From NCBI GenBank assembly GCA_011391255.1, contig JAABQV010000006.1, forward strand, positions 1-64,000: a DNA stretch of 64,000 bases. The letters are read 5' to 3'. This stretch comes from Dechloromonas sp. GTDB lineage: Bacteria > Pseudomonadota > Gammaproteobacteria > Burkholderiales > Rhodocyclaceae. Within the stretch, counting starts at the first letter, position 1; each line of letters opens with the position of its first letter. The position numbers were made by a program, and so were the translations under genes. The notes below the pieces were generated by a model that saw nothing but the letters and a program-made list of their open reading frames with translations, searched no databases and had not been told where the DNA came from. Of this stretch, positions 17,312 through 27,713 are shown one piece after another.

Positions 17312-17653
17312 CTAGCGGCCTCTACCACCACCCGTTCCGCCACCCATTCCGCCACCCATTCCGCCACCGGCACCCATACCCTGACGCATGCCGGCACCCT
17401 GAGCCGGCGGCGTATCTGGCAAAGCAACGCCACGCTCTTTCGCACGCAGCTGCATCTGCTCATGGTGCTCCAATCGAACTTGCTCGCGCTCCTGAGCTGT
17501 TTTCGCAGCATTCATTTTCGTGCGCTGTTCAATCCGCTCTTGGTTAGTCATCATCTGACTGCCGTAAATGGGTTCATCGGCGGCAATAGCACCAGAAGTC
17601 ATCAAGCCTATTGCGATGGCAGACAACATGATTTTTACGGTGTTCTTGGTCAT
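17312..17653 (-). CDS. Small exported protein with Gly/Met-rich tail
   Basis: A 113-residue protein with a clear signal peptide, MTKNTVKIMLSAIAIGLM, cleaved around AIA-ADEP. The mature part has a charged, probably helical and coiled segment (QERIEQRTKMNAAKTAQERE), then a low-complexity Gly/Met tail of GGGMGGG repeats from about residue 85. The start at 17653 is chosen over one 23 codons upstream, because it opens the signal peptide and follows GGAGAGAAAA. The helical part resembles small periplasmic proteins of unknown role; no function is assigned. Confidence 0.7.
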   Translation of the reverse strand: MTKNTVKIMLSAIAIGLMTSGAIAADEPIYGSQMMTNQERIEQRTKMNAAKTAQEREQVRLEHHEQMQLRAKERGVALPDTPPAQGAGMRQGMGAGGGMGGGMGGGTGGGRGR

Positions 17654-17740
17654 TTTTCTCTCCAAATCAAACAAAAGCAACTCGAAACAACATCTAAGTC
17701 TGAAGCGCCACATCGTGCCCAATTCAAACCTTCACTTCTG

Positions 17741-18040
17741 TTATAGCCCTAATTTTCGGAAAAACTCACCCAGCAACAAATACTTGCAATTGGAGCAATA
17801 AATATTAGAGTCTGTTGACACATCTCGCCGTGACCAACGCGCGAAACGTTGATAGTTGCTGTTCCAGAGTCCAAATTCGCCGGGCAGGTCGCGCCAATGG
17901 CTGCCGGTACGAGCGATCCAGAGTACCGCCTCAACGAACAAGCGATTGTTGACTGCACTTTTGACCGGATCACCAATTTTCCCCGGCAACATACCTTCGA
18001 TTCGCTCAAATTGATCATCACGCAGCCAAAAACGCACCAT
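17741..18040 (-). pseudogene. Truncated IS5-family transposase (OrfA-like)
   Basis: The 99-codon frame begins MVRFWLRDDQFERIEGML and continues FVEAVLWIARTGSHWRDLP, the N-terminal domain of IS5-type transposases. It remains homologous only to about YQRFARWSRRD, where it runs into the left terminal inverted repeat at 17820 and then into unrelated host sequence. The DDE catalytic half is missing. It lies inside the 375-bp element at 17805-18179. Confidence 0.8.
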
Positions 18041-18179
18041 CTTTTATCCGCCCAAAAGGCAGGATATAAACAGAAAACGAGGGCTGTGAACAGCCTCTTG
18101 GTAAGTCGTTGGTTGTAAACGAATATTTTTAGGAAAATTGATTAAGCATTTCTTGGGAGCGAATGTCAACAGACTCTAA
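17805..18179. mobile_element. 375-bp deletion derivative of an IS5-type element
   Basis: Perfect 16-bp terminal inverted repeats, TTAGAGTCTGTTGACA (17805-17820) and TGTCAACAGACTCTAA (18164-18179), enclose the first third of a transposase gene. If the outer TA is the target duplication, the true ends are GAGTCTGTTGACA, as in IS427-like members of the family. The internal deletion joins the orf straight to the left end, making a non-autonomous element that a full-length relative could mobilise. Confidence 0.78.
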
Positions 18180-18367
18180 CGTCGGCTGTTTTATTATTGG
18201 TATTGACACAGTTCGGCATCACTGCGGCACTTTTATGTCTAAACATGAGGACATATTCTGTGGCTTTGTGGTGTTTTCCGCGCTCATGGTTGAGTGCGCA
18301 AGCGCCCTCAGGCGCTGAATCAGTACAGAAAAGTTATCAAACAAAACCGCTGGCGGGACAGTAATAC

Positions 18368-18874
18368 TCAAGGCACCACCACCAAGGGAACGCCCCCCAT
18401 ATGCATGAGTTTACTGGTCACTGAATTGAACAACATGCCTTCCGCGACACCAAGGCCGCGACTAGCAACGACAATGCCGCCACATTTAAGCCGGGTAGCC
18501 AAATTGGAAATTCTCTCGGCAGCCTCACCCATCTCCACATGCAGCCGCCACGCGCAACCATTGGCGTCAAGCAGCACACGCGCCCGTTCCGTGGCCACCC
18601 AAGCGCGCTGACCAAGTTCCGTCTCGGCTGCTTCCTTGGAAAGCCAGGCTTGCACATGAACAAGATGAAGGGCGCAAGTCTTCATCACATCTGCTTGGCG
18701 TATGGCGTATTCAACAGCACGCAGGGTGTTATCCAAGGGATCAATCGCGACCAGCCAAGGATTCATCTCGGGCATTACCAGCGCTGGCTCACTATCGAAG
18801 ACGAGACCGATCAGGCGACCTTCATCGTCGCGCTTGGTGCTGATTGGGGCGGCAAGAGCAGGGGAGTGGCTCAT
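18368..18874 (-). CDS. Universal stress protein (UspA family)
   Basis: A 168-residue protein with a UspA-type fold from about residue 38: NPWLVAIDPLDNTLRAVEYA, then HLVHVQAW, and the C-terminal VVASRGLGVAEGM...PLVVVP. The nucleotide-binding signature is recognisable, but its last glycine is replaced in LFNSVTSKL, so ATP binding is uncertain. The N-terminal 37 residues are extra compared with typical Usps. It overlaps the terC-like gene by four bases (ATGA), so the two are co-translated and may act in the same stress response. Confidence 0.85.
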   Translation of the reverse strand: MSHSPALAAPISTKRDDEGRLIGLVFDSEPALVMPEMNPWLVAIDPLDNTLRAVEYAIRQADVMKTCALHLVHVQAWLSKEAAETELGQRAWVATERARVLLDANGCAWRLHVEMGEAAERISNLATRLKCGGIVVASRGLGVAEGMLFNSVTSKLMHMGGVPLVVVP

Positions 18875-19854
18875 GCGTCTCCCCCTGCGATAACGGCTTT
18901 AGGTTTTGAGAGAGCAAGACTGGCCACGACCGACACCAGAATGATGCTGCCGACGATCGCCAGCGACCACTGGATCGGCATATGGAACCAAGGCATGGCG
19001 AGCATCTTGCCACCGATAAAGACGAGCACGATGGCCAGACCATACTTGAGCAGATGGAAGCGATCTGCCATATCGGCGAGCAGGAAATAAAGCGCACGCA
19101 AGCCCATGATGGCGAAAATGTTTGAGGTAAAAACAATGAAGGGATCGGTCGTCACCGCAAAGATGGCGGGAATGCTATCTACTGCAAACACGACGTCGCT
19201 GGCCTCGATCAGCACCAGCACTAGGAACATTGGCGTCGCCCACAAAATACCGTTCTGGCGAACGAAGAATGCTTCGCCATGGAAGTTCGGCGTGATGCGC
19301 AAGTGGCCGCGCAACCAGCGCAACAAGGGGTTCTGTTCAAGGTCGGGCTCGGCTTCGGCGAAGATAATCATCTTGATGCCGGTGATGACCAGAAAGGCGC
19401 CAAAGACATACAGGATCCAGGCGAACTGCGTTACCAGCCACACGCCAGTCAGGATCATCCCGGCGCGCATGACGATAGCGCCCAGTACGCCATAGAGCAG
19501 GACGCGGCGCTGCAACTCCGGCGGCACCGCGAAGTAGCCGAAAATCATGACAAAGACGAACATATTGTCCACCGACAAGGACTGTTCGATCAGGTAGCCG
19601 GCAAGAAACTCCAGGGTTTTGGTGCGCGCCACCTCAGCACCTTGCGTATCGTTGAGATACCACCAGAGCAGACCGGCGAAAGCGAGCGCAAGACTTACCC
19701 AGACGGCGACCCAGGCAGCGGCTTCCTTGACCGATACTTTGTGCGACTTGCGACCGCCGAAAACGAACAAGTCAAGCGCCAACATGACCAATACAAATGC
19801 TATGAAGCCTGCCCACATCGGGCCGGTGGCGAAACTGGCAGTTGAATCAGTCAT
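18871..19854 (-). CDS. TerC/Alx-family integral membrane protein
   Basis: A 327-residue inner-membrane protein with about eight or nine hydrophobic segments. It has the TerC-family signatures LDLFVFGGRKSHKVSVKEA, QSLSVDNMFVFVMIFGYF and IEASDVVFAVDSIPAIFAVT, with the conserved membrane-embedded aspartates. Members include E. coli Alx, linked to manganese export and alkaline response, and tellurite-resistance TerC. The substrate here is not settled. It is the middle gene of a three-gene unit with ATGA overlaps on both sides. Confidence 0.93.
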   Translation of the reverse strand: MTDSTASFATGPMWAGFIAFVLVMLALDLFVFGGRKSHKVSVKEAAAWVAVWVSLALAFAGLLWWYLNDTQGAEVARTKTLEFLAGYLIEQSLSVDNMFVFVMIFGYFAVPPELQRRVLLYGVLGAIVMRAGMILTGVWLVTQFAWILYVFGAFLVITGIKMIIFAEAEPDLEQNPLLRWLRGHLRITPNFHGEAFFVRQNGILWATPMFLVLVLIEASDVVFAVDSIPAIFAVTTDPFIVFTSNIFAIMGLRALYFLLADMADRFHLLKYGLAIVLVFIGGKMLAMPWFHMPIQWSLAIVGSIILVSVVASLALSKPKAVIAGGDA

Positions 19855-20087
19855 GCCGGACTCCCTTGCAGTCCGTCATCACTCAGCGTGGCGACTGCCT
19901 GCTCAAGGCCGGCGCGCTTCAAAAGCAGATCCTGACAGAGCGCTCGCAAGTCAATCGACGGCGATACCGAGGTAAGCGAATCGGCAATACACCACACCTC
20001 CTCACGCTCGCGGTCGTCCTTAACGCCATCCTCAAAGGCAGCAAGGAGGGCGTTGGCTAAAATTGCTCTTTGGTCTTCGGCTTGCAT
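19851..20087 (-). CDS. Small helical protein coupled to terC, possibly TerB-like
   Basis: A 78-residue acidic helical protein, MQAEDQRAILANALLAAFED, followed by DDREREEVWCIADSL and LLLKRAGLEQAVATL. The pattern resembles the N-terminal part of longer TerB/DUF533-like proteins, and it ends abruptly at DDGLQGSPA, so it may be a truncated form. The stop overlaps the terC start (ATGA), which argues that it is translated. The ribosome-binding site is weak. The TerB relationship is my inference from pattern memory. Confidence 0.55.
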   Translation of the reverse strand: MQAEDQRAILANALLAAFEDGVKDDREREEVWCIADSLTSVSPSIDLRALCQDLLLKRAGLEQAVATLSDDGLQGSPA

Positions 20088-20137
20088 CAGCGGAATTTTC
20101 TTTCGGGAAGGGTACGCGGTTCGACCGCAGGCATAAG

Positions 20138-20344
20138 TTAAGTGCTGGCGATAGTTGCTTCAACGGGCATCAGTGATCGGGCAGAAACAATCAATCTTTT
20201 CCTGAGTCCGGAGCCCAATTGGCGCTCAATCTCCCACATAGCCAGGCCGTTGACGACGGCCACTTGCTCAATTGCGGTTACCACCTCACCAAACTTGACG
20301 CACAGATACTTGGCGCCACGCTGGATCGAAGTCTTTACTTTCAT
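20138..20344 (-). CDS. Short hypothetical ORF
   Basis: A 68-codon frame starting MKVKTSIQRGAKYLCVKFGE, with GGGAAG about 12 bases upstream. No family was recognised. It may be real, but it lies in a decayed region and has no operon partner. Confidence 0.25.
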   Translation of the reverse strand: MKVKTSIQRGAKYLCVKFGEVVTAIEQVAVVNGLAMWEIERQLGSGLRKRLIVSARSLMPVEATIAST

Positions 20345-20567
20345 AATCTATCGCTTCCCGGTAGCTGGTAAAGGCGTAATCCTACCGAAGTAGTGGCGCA
20401 ATTTGGGTCGATGAAAGAAGGACTGTAGCTTCGCTTTTTTCGAAGCCTTGGTGGTACTTCGTTCGTGCACCGGGGCGGAGGGAGTTGGCTCGCAAATTAT
20501 GCACAATGAACCAGCCAAGCCAGGCTCGCCAACCCGAAACAACGCAATGGGATAGATGAATCACCAA

Positions 20568-20634
20568 GCGTTACGCCAAGGGCAAACTCAAGCTGATCGC
20601 AAAAAACTCCCCGTTTTAGGGGTTGACCGCAACA
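20568..20634 (+). pseudogene. Remnant of an fba 3' end
   Basis: GCGTTACGCCAAGGGC is identical to 16940-16955 at the end of the intact fba. The similarity continues through the former stop codon and into the downstream GGGTTGACC element (16994 onward in the intact copy). The stop codon itself is lost in this copy. It is a partial, decayed duplication of the aldolase terminus and its flank. Confidence 0.7.
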
Positions 20635-20750
20635 TTGGCAAAAATCAATTCACTGGCTTCTGCTTTCCATTTTTGTTCAGGTTTGGAGTAACTCATCTCT
20701 TCGGCCTTTTCACGTTTAGTCTTCCAGGTGAGGAATTTAAAGCCACTTGG

Positions 20751-20876
20751 GCTAAGGCTGGTTTGGGCGTAGAGGGTGAATTGGCAGGGGGCAAGGCTTC
20801 CGTGATGCTAAATGCTACGACCAGTAGCTCAGCGCCCAACGCTTGGCTGGCGGCCAGATATCAGATTAGCTTCTAA
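20751..20876 (+). pseudogene. Remnant of a beta-barrel (autotransporter-like) C-terminus
   Basis: The frame reads WAKAGLGVEGELAGGKASVM and then NAWLAARYQISF before the stop. Alternating residues and a C-terminal phenylalanine are the hallmark of outer-membrane beta-barrels, and GVEGEL resembles autotransporter barrel ends. The upstream part of the frame is not barrel-like, so only the last strands survive. Confidence 0.45.
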
Positions 20877-21026
20877 CATTTATTTCCAAAACCAGATCCC
20901 TCGGCCCGAGCCCTAGCTTGGGCCTCTCTCTTGAGAGGATTGAAAGGGACGGCCGCTTTCGCTGCTTTGCTGTCGTTGGCAGAATAAGGCTGAGCGCGGC
21001 ATTGGGCACATCACTACCCCGGCCAC

Positions 21027-21052
21027 AAACAGCCGCCCTTGAGCGGCTGTTT
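21027..21052 (-). terminator. Terminator after the cbb operon (gph side)
   Basis: AAACAGCCGC pairs with GCGGCTGTTT around a 6-nt loop, directly downstream of the gph stop on the minus strand. The stem resembles the one after fba at 17002. Confidence 0.75.
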
Positions 21053-21057
21053 AGGTT

Positions 21058-21717
21058 TCAGGCGCGCGCGACGGCGAGCGCTTCAATGAGGTCGGCAACC
21101 AAGGCATCGCAATCTTCCGCCCGCACTGCGCGCCCTTCGTTGTAGCCGTAGGGAACGCAATAAGCAGCGCTACCGGCGCCTTTGGCGGCATGGATATCGT
21201 GAATCGAATCGCCAATATGCAGGTTGTTGGCGGCATCGCTACCCATCACCCGGCAAGCATGATAAATCGGCTCGGGATGCGGCTTTTTATGCGGCGTCGT
21301 ATCACCGGAAACGACCACATCAAAGGTATCCGCCAGGCCTTTTTTCTTGAGCAGAGCCAAGGTGAAGTCAGCCGCCTTGTTGGTTACTACGCCCATCGGC
21401 AGGCCGGTGGCCTTCCAGGCCTCCAGCCCCTCCAGCACGCCTGGATAAAAGGCCGCCATTTCGCCGTTGACCGCAGCATAGTGGCGTTTGAAAGCCTCAA
21501 TTGCCTGCGCCAGGAACTCCGGTGCCGGCGGTTGCTCGCGTGTCAGACAGCGCTCGACGAGCACATTGATACCGCGCCCGATAAAGCTGCGGATTTCGTC
21601 CTCGCTGTAGGTAGGCTGCCCCATTTCCAGCATCGTCCGGTTGCTTGCCTCGGCCAAATCTGCCACGGTATCGAGCAGCGTGCCGTCAAGATCAAAGGTG
21701 ACCGATTTGAATTTCAT
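21058..21717 (-). CDS. gph: Phosphoglycolate phosphatase
   Basis: A 219-residue HAD-superfamily phosphatase that hydrolyses 2-phosphoglycolate, the product of RuBisCO oxygenation and of DNA repair. Motif I is TFDLDGTLLDT. Motif II lies near MGVVTNKAADF, the lysine motif is KKPHPEPI, and motif IV is HIGDSIHDIHAA. It is the last gene of the cbb operon (the cbbZ position), overlapping rpe by one base (TGATG). Its placement fits detoxification of oxygenase product. Confidence 0.95.
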   Translation of the reverse strand: MKFKSVTFDLDGTLLDTVADLAEASNRTMLEMGQPTYSEDEIRSFIGRGINVLVERCLTREQPPAPEFLAQAIEAFKRHYAAVNGEMAAFYPGVLEGLEAWKATGLPMGVVTNKAADFTLALLKKKGLADTFDVVVSGDTTPHKKPHPEPIYHACRVMGSDAANNLHIGDSIHDIHAAKGAGSAAYCVPYGYNEGRAVRAEDCDALVADLIEALAVARA

Positions 21718-22418
21718 CAGACGCTCGCCAGTTGCCCGCGCAGCGCGCTGATGATCGAGTCGTAACGATGCGGATCACTGTCTTTGCCAGCGCCATAAAC
21801 GGCAGAACCGGCAACGAAGGCATCGACACCGGCACGGGCGATTTCGGCGATGTTGGCAGTATTCACGCCGCCGTCAATCTCAAGGCGAATCTTTCGACCG
21901 CTTTCCTGCTCATAGGCATCCAGTTTGGCACGCGCCAAACGCGCTTTGGCCAGCGTGCCGGGAATGAATTTCTGGCCGCCAAAGCCCGGGTTGACGCTCA
22001 TCAGCAGGATCACGTCAATCTTGTCCAGCACATGATCCATCAGGTCGAGCGGCGTCGCCGGGTTGAAGACCAGGCCGGATTGGCAACCAGCTTCGCGGAT
22101 CAGCGACAGGCTACGATCAACGTGGTCGGAGGCTTCCGGGTGGAAGGTGATGATGTTGGCACCGGCCTTGGCGAAGTCGGGGATGATGCGGTCAACCGGC
22201 TTGACCATCAGGTGCACGTCAATCGGTGCCGTAGTGCATGGGCGGATCGCCTCGCAGACCAGCGGGCCGATGGTCAAGTTGGGGACGTAATGGTTGTCCA
22301 TCACGTCAAAGTGAATCCAGTCAGCGCCGGAAGCGATGACGTTGGCGACTTCTTCACCGAGTTTGGCGAAGTTGGCGGAAAGAATGCTCGGTGCGATAAC
22401 GAAATTTGAATGGCTCAT
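21717..22418 (-). CDS. rpe: Ribulose-phosphate 3-epimerase
   Basis: Interconverts xylulose-5-phosphate and ribulose-5-phosphate in the pentose phosphate and Calvin pathways. The 233-residue TIM barrel shows [30 protein letters not shown] with metal-binding His and Asp, [14 protein letters not shown], and [13 protein letters not shown]. It lies in the operon at the cbbE position. A terminator-like hairpin sits just before its ribosome-binding site, so it may be expressed at a different level from fba upstream. Confidence 0.97.
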   Translation of the reverse strand: MSHSNFVIAPSILSANFAKLGEEVANVIASGADWIHFDVMDNHYVPNLTIGPLVCEAIRPCTTAPIDVHLMVKPVDRIIPDFAKAGANIITFHPEASDHVDRSLSLIREAGCQSGLVFNPATPLDLMDHVLDKIDVILLMSVNPGFGGQKFIPGTLAKARLARAKLDAYEQESGRKIRLEIDGGVNTANIAEIARAGVDAFVAGSAVYGAGKDSDPHRYDSIISALRGQLASV

Positions 22419-22430
22419 GGCGTACTCCAG

Positions 22431-22459
22431 AAAAAAAGCGGCCCCAGACTACGGGGCCG
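22431..22459 (-). terminator. Intra-operon terminator or attenuator between fba and rpe
   Basis: On the minus strand CGGCCCC pairs with GGGGCCG, followed by GC and seven T residues ending 13 bases before the rpe ATG. It could terminate part of the transcription coming from fba. Confidence 0.7.
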
Positions 22460-22494
22460 TAAACGCAAGGTACAGCAGAGTGATACTCGGTATG

Positions 22495-23535
22495 TCAGCG
22501 GTAGGCAGCAGCCATTTTTTCCAGTGACGTCGGTTTAATACGGCTGGCCTGCCCGGAGCAGCCAAACGCATCAAAACGTAATTTGCAAATGTCGCGTGCG
22601 GCAGCCGTTGCTGCCTTGAGGAATGCACGCGGATCAAATTCTTCAGGTTTTTCGGCCATTGCTTTGCGCATGGCACCGGTCATGGCGAGACGAATATCGG
22701 TGTCAATATTGACTTTGCGCACGCCGTGCTTGATCCCTTCGACGATCTCCTCAACCGGCACGCCGTAGGTTTCCTTCATGTTGCCGCCGTACTGACGGAT
22801 CACCGCCAGCCATTCCTGCGGCACGGATGAAGAACCGTGCATGACCAAATGGGTGTTCGGAATCCGGGCGTGGATTTCCTTGATCCGGTTGATGGCCAGG
22901 ATTTCGCCGGTCGGCGGACGGGTAAATTTGTAGGCGCCGTGGCTGGTGCCAATTGCAATCGCCAGCGCATCAACGCCAGTCTTGGCGACGAAATCAGCAG
23001 CCTCTTCCGGATCGGTCAGCATTTGTGAATGATCAAGCTTGCCAACCGCGCCGATGCCGTCTTCTTCACCCGCTTCGCCGGTTTCCAGCGAACCCAGGCA
23101 GCCCAACTCACCTTCAACGGAAACACCAATGTAGTGCGCCATTTCAACGACACGACGGGTAGTTTCGACGTTGTACTCGTAGCTCGTCGGCGTCTTGCCG
23201 TCGGTATTCAGCGAACCGTCCATCATCACGCTGGAGAACCCGCTGCGCATCGATTGCTGGCAAACCGCCGGCGAGGTGCCGTGATCCTGGTGCATACAGA
23301 CGGGGATCTCCGGATACTGCTCAATAGCCGCCTCGACCATCTTGCGCAGGAATGCCTCGCCGGCGTATTTGCGGGCGCCGGCCGAAGCTTGCAGAATGAC
23401 CGGGCTATTGCACGCCTCGGCGGCTTGCATAATGGCCTGGATCTGTTCCAGATTATTGACGTTGAACGCCGGCAATCCATAGCTGTGCTCGGCAGCGTGA
23501 TCGAGCAATTGACGCAGGGAAATCAGGGCCATCAT
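22495..23535 (-). CDS. cbbA: Fructose-bisphosphate aldolase class II (cbb operon copy)
   Basis: A 346-residue class II aldolase, which in the Calvin cycle can also condense erythrose-4-phosphate with dihydroxyacetone phosphate to sedoheptulose-1,7-bisphosphate. It matches the 15915 copy along its length: [40 protein letters not shown] and [15 protein letters not shown]. It differs in the C-terminus, and the sequences have clearly diverged. Tandem ATG codons open the frame. Position between gap and rpe marks it as the autotrophic isoform. Confidence 0.96.
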   Translation of the reverse strand: MMALISLRQLLDHAAEHSYGLPAFNVNNLEQIQAIMQAAEACNSPVILQASAGARKYAGEAFLRKMVEAAIEQYPEIPVCMHQDHGTSPAVCQQSMRSGFSSVMMDGSLNTDGKTPTSYEYNVETTRRVVEMAHYIGVSVEGELGCLGSLETGEAGEEDGIGAVGKLDHSQMLTDPEEAADFVAKTGVDALAIAIGTSHGAYKFTRPPTGEILAINRIKEIHARIPNTHLVMHGSSSVPQEWLAVIRQYGGNMKETYGVPVEEIVEGIKHGVRKVNIDTDIRLAMTGAMRKAMAEKPEEFDPRAFLKAATAAARDICKLRFDAFGCSGQASRIKPTSLEKMAAAYR

Positions 23536-23639
23536 GCATCCTTTTCAAAATTTACGAATAAAAGATCTCCAAAGCTGCCAAAATCGGTAGCTTTGAGCCC
23601 GTATCCAGCGCTACGGGCGGGCGCTTCTTTGAAGATTAG

Positions 23640-24719
<1,080 letters not shown>

Positions 24720-24771
24720 ATCATTCAATTATATGGGCGCCCCGTCCAAAGTTATATTAGGTTCGGCAATT

Positions 24772-26778
24772 TCAGGCGACCAACGCCATCGTTGCCTGCG
24801 TCAATTTCTCAACCGTTAGGCCGAAAAGTTCGTAGAGCGCCGGTGCCGGTGCCGATGCACCGAAACTAGGGATACCCAACACATCACCTTCGAGACCGAC
24901 GTATTTGCGCCACGGATCGGGATGGCCAGCTTCGATGGCGACACGCGGAATACCGGCGGGCAGAACGGATGCCTTCCAGGCCTTGTCCTGACGATCAAAG
25001 AGATCGCAACACGGCATCGAGACGACGCGAACCGCAACGCCTTTGGCAGCCAGTTCTTTTTGTGCAGACATCGCCAGACCAATCTCGGAACCGGTGGCAA
25101 TAATGACTGCCTTGGCCGGGCCTGCGCTCTCGGAGAGAACGTAACCGCCCTTGGCAATACCTTCAGCACGGCCGGCAGCATTTCCACATTGCGGCAGGTT
25201 CTGACGCGAGAGGAACATCGCGCACGGGCCATCGGCGCGCTCAAGCGATGCCGTCCAAGCGACTGCAGTTTCCAGCTCGTCACACGGACGCCAGACGTCA
25301 AGGCCGGGAATCAGGCGCAAGCTACCGAGGTGTTCGATCGGCTGGTGCGTCGGGCCATCTTCGCCAAGACCAATCGAGTCATGGGTAAGAACGTGGATCA
25401 CCCGTTGATTCATCAGCGCAGCCATACGGATACCGTTGCGCGAGTAATCCGAGAAGACTGCGAAGGTGCCGCCGTAAGGAATCATGCCGCTGTGCAGCGC
25501 AACGCCATTCATGATCGCGGCCATACCGAACTCACGGACACCGTAAGAAATATAGTTCGGCGTTTTGTCACCGGCCGAATGCCAGGCAATGCTGCCTTTA
25601 CCGGCAGTCAGGTTGGAGCCGGTCAGGTCAGCGGAACCGCCAAGCAGCTCAGGGACACGGTCAACCAGGAAATCGAGGCAATTTTGTGACGACTTGCGGC
25701 TGGCGATACCGCCCTCCTTGCCACCGGCCAGTGCCAGCAGTTCAGAACGGATGGCCGACCAGTTGCCTGGCAGAGCACCGGACTGGGTACGCTCGAATTC
25801 AGCTGCCAGCTCGGGGAACTGCGCACGGTAAGCGTTGAATTTGGTTTGCCAGGCGGATTCGGCAGCGGCGCCGGCAACCTTGGCATCCCATGCCGAACTG
25901 ACTTCAGCCGGAATTTCAAACGGTGCGTACGGCCAGTTCAAGGCAGCACGGGTGGCTGCCACTTCGTCGGCGCCGAGCGGTGCGCCATGCACATCATGTG
26001 TGCCCACTTTGTTTGGCGAGCCAAAACCGATCTGGGTGCGGCAAACGATCATCGTCGGCTTGCCGGTAACGGCTTTGGATTCAGCGATGGCAGCAGAGAG
26101 TGCCTCAACATTGTGACCGTCAATCGGCCCGATGACATGCCAGCCATAGGCACGGAAACGCTCCGGGGTATCGTCACGGAACCAGCCTTCAACGTGACCG
26201 TCGATGGAGATACCGTTGTCGTCGTAGAAACAGGTCAGCTTGTCGAGGCCCCAAACGCCAGCCAAAGCACAGGCTTCGTGGCTGATACCTTCCATCAGGC
26301 AACCATCACCAAGGAAAACCCAGGTGCGGTGATCGACGATTTCATTACCCGGACGGTTGTAGCGCTTGGCCAGCAACTTCTCAGCCATTGCCATACCGAC
26401 GCCGTTGGTGATGCCCTGGCCGAGCGGGCCGGTGGTGGTTTCGACGCCGGGCGTGTGACCGACTTCCGGATGGCCGGCGGTCTTGCTGCCGAGCTGGCGG
26501 AAACTCTTGAGTTGATCAAGCGGCAGGTCGTAGCCGGTGAGGTGCAACAAAGCATAAATCAGCATTGAGCCATGACCGTTGGAAAGCACGAAACGATCAC
26601 GATCAGCCCATTTAGGGTTGGTCGGGTTGTGCTTCATGTGGTCGCGCCACAAGACTTCGGCGATATCAGCCATGCCCATCGGGGCGCCGGGGTGACCCGA
26701 CTTGGCCTTTTCTACTGCATCAATAGCCAAAAACCGAATGGCATTGGCTAGGGTACGGCGGCTAATGTTTTCACTCAT
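24772..26778 (-). CDS. tkt: Transketolase
   Basis: A 668-residue thiamine-diphosphate enzyme transferring two-carbon units between sugar phosphates in the Calvin and pentose phosphate pathways. The order is: N-terminal PP domain with [20 protein letters not shown] and the ThDP motif [13 protein letters not shown], then the Pyr domain with [19 protein letters not shown], then the C-terminal domain. Length and motifs are typical. It lies 27 bases after prk, at the cbbT position. Confidence 0.98.
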   Translation of the reverse strand: MSENISRRTLANAIRFLAIDAVEKAKSGHPGAPMGMADIAEVLWRDHMKHNPTNPKWADRDRFVLSNGHGSMLIYALLHLTGYDLPLDQLKSFRQLGSKTAGHPEVGHTPGVETTTGPLGQGITNGVGMAMAEKLLAKRYNRPGNEIVDHRTWVFLGDGCLMEGISHEACALAGVWGLDKLTCFYDDNGISIDGHVEGWFRDDTPERFRAYGWHVIGPIDGHNVEALSAAIAESKAVTGKPTMIVCRTQIGFGSPNKVGTHDVHGAPLGADEVAATRAALNWPYAPFEIPAEVSSAWDAKVAGAAAESAWQTKFNAYRAQFPELAAEFERTQSGALPGNWSAIRSELLALAGGKEGGIASRKSSQNCLDFLVDRVPELLGGSADLTGSNLTAGKGSIAWHSAGDKTPNYISYGVREFGMAAIMNGVALHSGMIPYGGTFAVFSDYSRNGIRMAALMNQRVIHVLTHDSIGLGEDGPTHQPIEHLGSLRLIPGLDVWRPCDELETAVAWTASLERADGPCAMFLSRQNLPQCGNAAGRAEGIAKGGYVLSESAGPAKAVIIATGSEIGLAMSAQKELAAKGVAVRVVSMPCCDLFDRQDKAWKASVLPAGIPRVAIEAGHPDPWRKYVGLEGDVLGIPSFGASAPAPALYELFGLTVEKLTQATMALVA

Positions 26779-26805
26779 GCTTTATTGCTCCGTTTTTATA
26801 GTTAA

Positions 26806-27678
26806 TCAGGCGCGACGCTTTTGATCCATCAAACGCAGAATCATCGGCGTGAAAATCATCTGCATCGCCAGACCCATTTTACCGCCCGGCACGACCAGCG
26901 TATTCGGACGCGTCATCATTGAGTCGTGCAGCATGCTCATCAGGTACTGGAAATCGATACCCTTCGGATTGGCGAAGCGGATCACAACCATGCTTTCGTC
27001 AGCGGTCGGAATATCACGCGCCATGAACGGATTGGAGGTATCAACAATCGGCACCCGCTGGAAATTGACGTGGGTACGGCCAAACTGTGGGCAGATGTGG
27101 CTGACGTAATCCGGCATCCGGCGCAAAATCGTGTCGGTGACAGCTTCTTGGGAGTAGCCGCGCATTTTCTGGTCACGATGCAGTTTCTGGATCCACTCAA
27201 GATTGATCGTCGGAACCACACCGATCAGCAGATCGACCTGCTTGGCGACACTAATTTTGTCGTCGGCGTAACCACCGTGCAAACCTTCGTAAAACATCAG
27301 ATCAGTGCCCGGTTTGATGTCTTCCCATGGAATGAAGGTGCCTGGCTGCTGGCCATATGGCTCGGCTTCACCGGCATCATGCAAATACTTGCGTACCTTG
27401 CCCGTTCCATCACGACCGTAATCCTTGAACAACTGCTCCAACTCATCAAGCAGATTGGCTTCCGGGCCGAAGTGGCTGAAATTGGTGTTGCCTTTCGCCT
27501 CCTGCTCCTTCATCACCCCGCGCATCGCCATGCGATCGAATCGATGGAATGAATCGCCCTCGATAATCTGAGCCTTCAGATTCTCACGACGAAAAACGTG
27601 ATGAAAGGCCTGCATAACCGTGCTGGTGCCAGCGCCGGATGAACCCGTAATGGCAATAATCGGATGTTTGACGGACAT
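26806..27678 (-). CDS. prk: Phosphoribulokinase
   Basis: Phosphorylates ribulose-5-phosphate to ribulose-1,5-bisphosphate, the RuBisCO substrate, a reaction nearly diagnostic of the Calvin cycle. The 290 residues match the octameric proteobacterial class. The P-loop is TGSSGAGTSTVMQAF, with EGDSFHRFDR and FYEGLHGGY (catalytic acidic residues and substrate binding) following. It lies 35 bases after fbp and 27 before tkt. Confidence 0.98.
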   Translation of the reverse strand: MSVKHPIIAITGSSGAGTSTVMQAFHHVFRRENLKAQIIEGDSFHRFDRMAMRGVMKEQEAKGNTNFSHFGPEANLLDELEQLFKDYGRDGTGKVRKYLHDAGEAEPYGQQPGTFIPWEDIKPGTDLMFYEGLHGGYADDKISVAKQVDLLIGVVPTINLEWIQKLHRDQKMRGYSQEAVTDTILRRMPDYVSHICPQFGRTHVNFQRVPIVDTSNPFMARDIPTADESMVVIRFANPKGIDFQYLMSMLHDSMMTRPNTLVVPGGKMGLAMQMIFTPMILRLMDQKRRA

Positions 27679-27713
27679 TATGATTCCCCTGAATTTTGGA
27701 CAGTGATGAAGAC

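Larger units (their letters stand above)
20345..21026. other. Decayed region with gene remnants
   Basis: About 680 bases with no intact gene. It contains an fba 3'-end remnant (20568-20634), an outer-membrane-protein C-terminus remnant (20751-20876), and a GGCCC/GGGCC hairpin near 20902-20923 that may be an old terminator. The minus-strand ORF at 20348-20542 shows no recognisable domain and is not called. Confidence 0.6.

Noticed and set aside
17263-17547. Plus-strand frame with HPFRHPFRH repeats
   Set aside because: The repeats are the reverse complement of the Gly/Met-rich tail of the exported protein at 17312; codon periodicity favours the minus strand.
23598-23619. Hairpin GCCCGTA/TACGGGC between gap and cbbA
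   Set aside because: A stem is present, but no T-run follows on the minus strand, so I did not call it a terminator.
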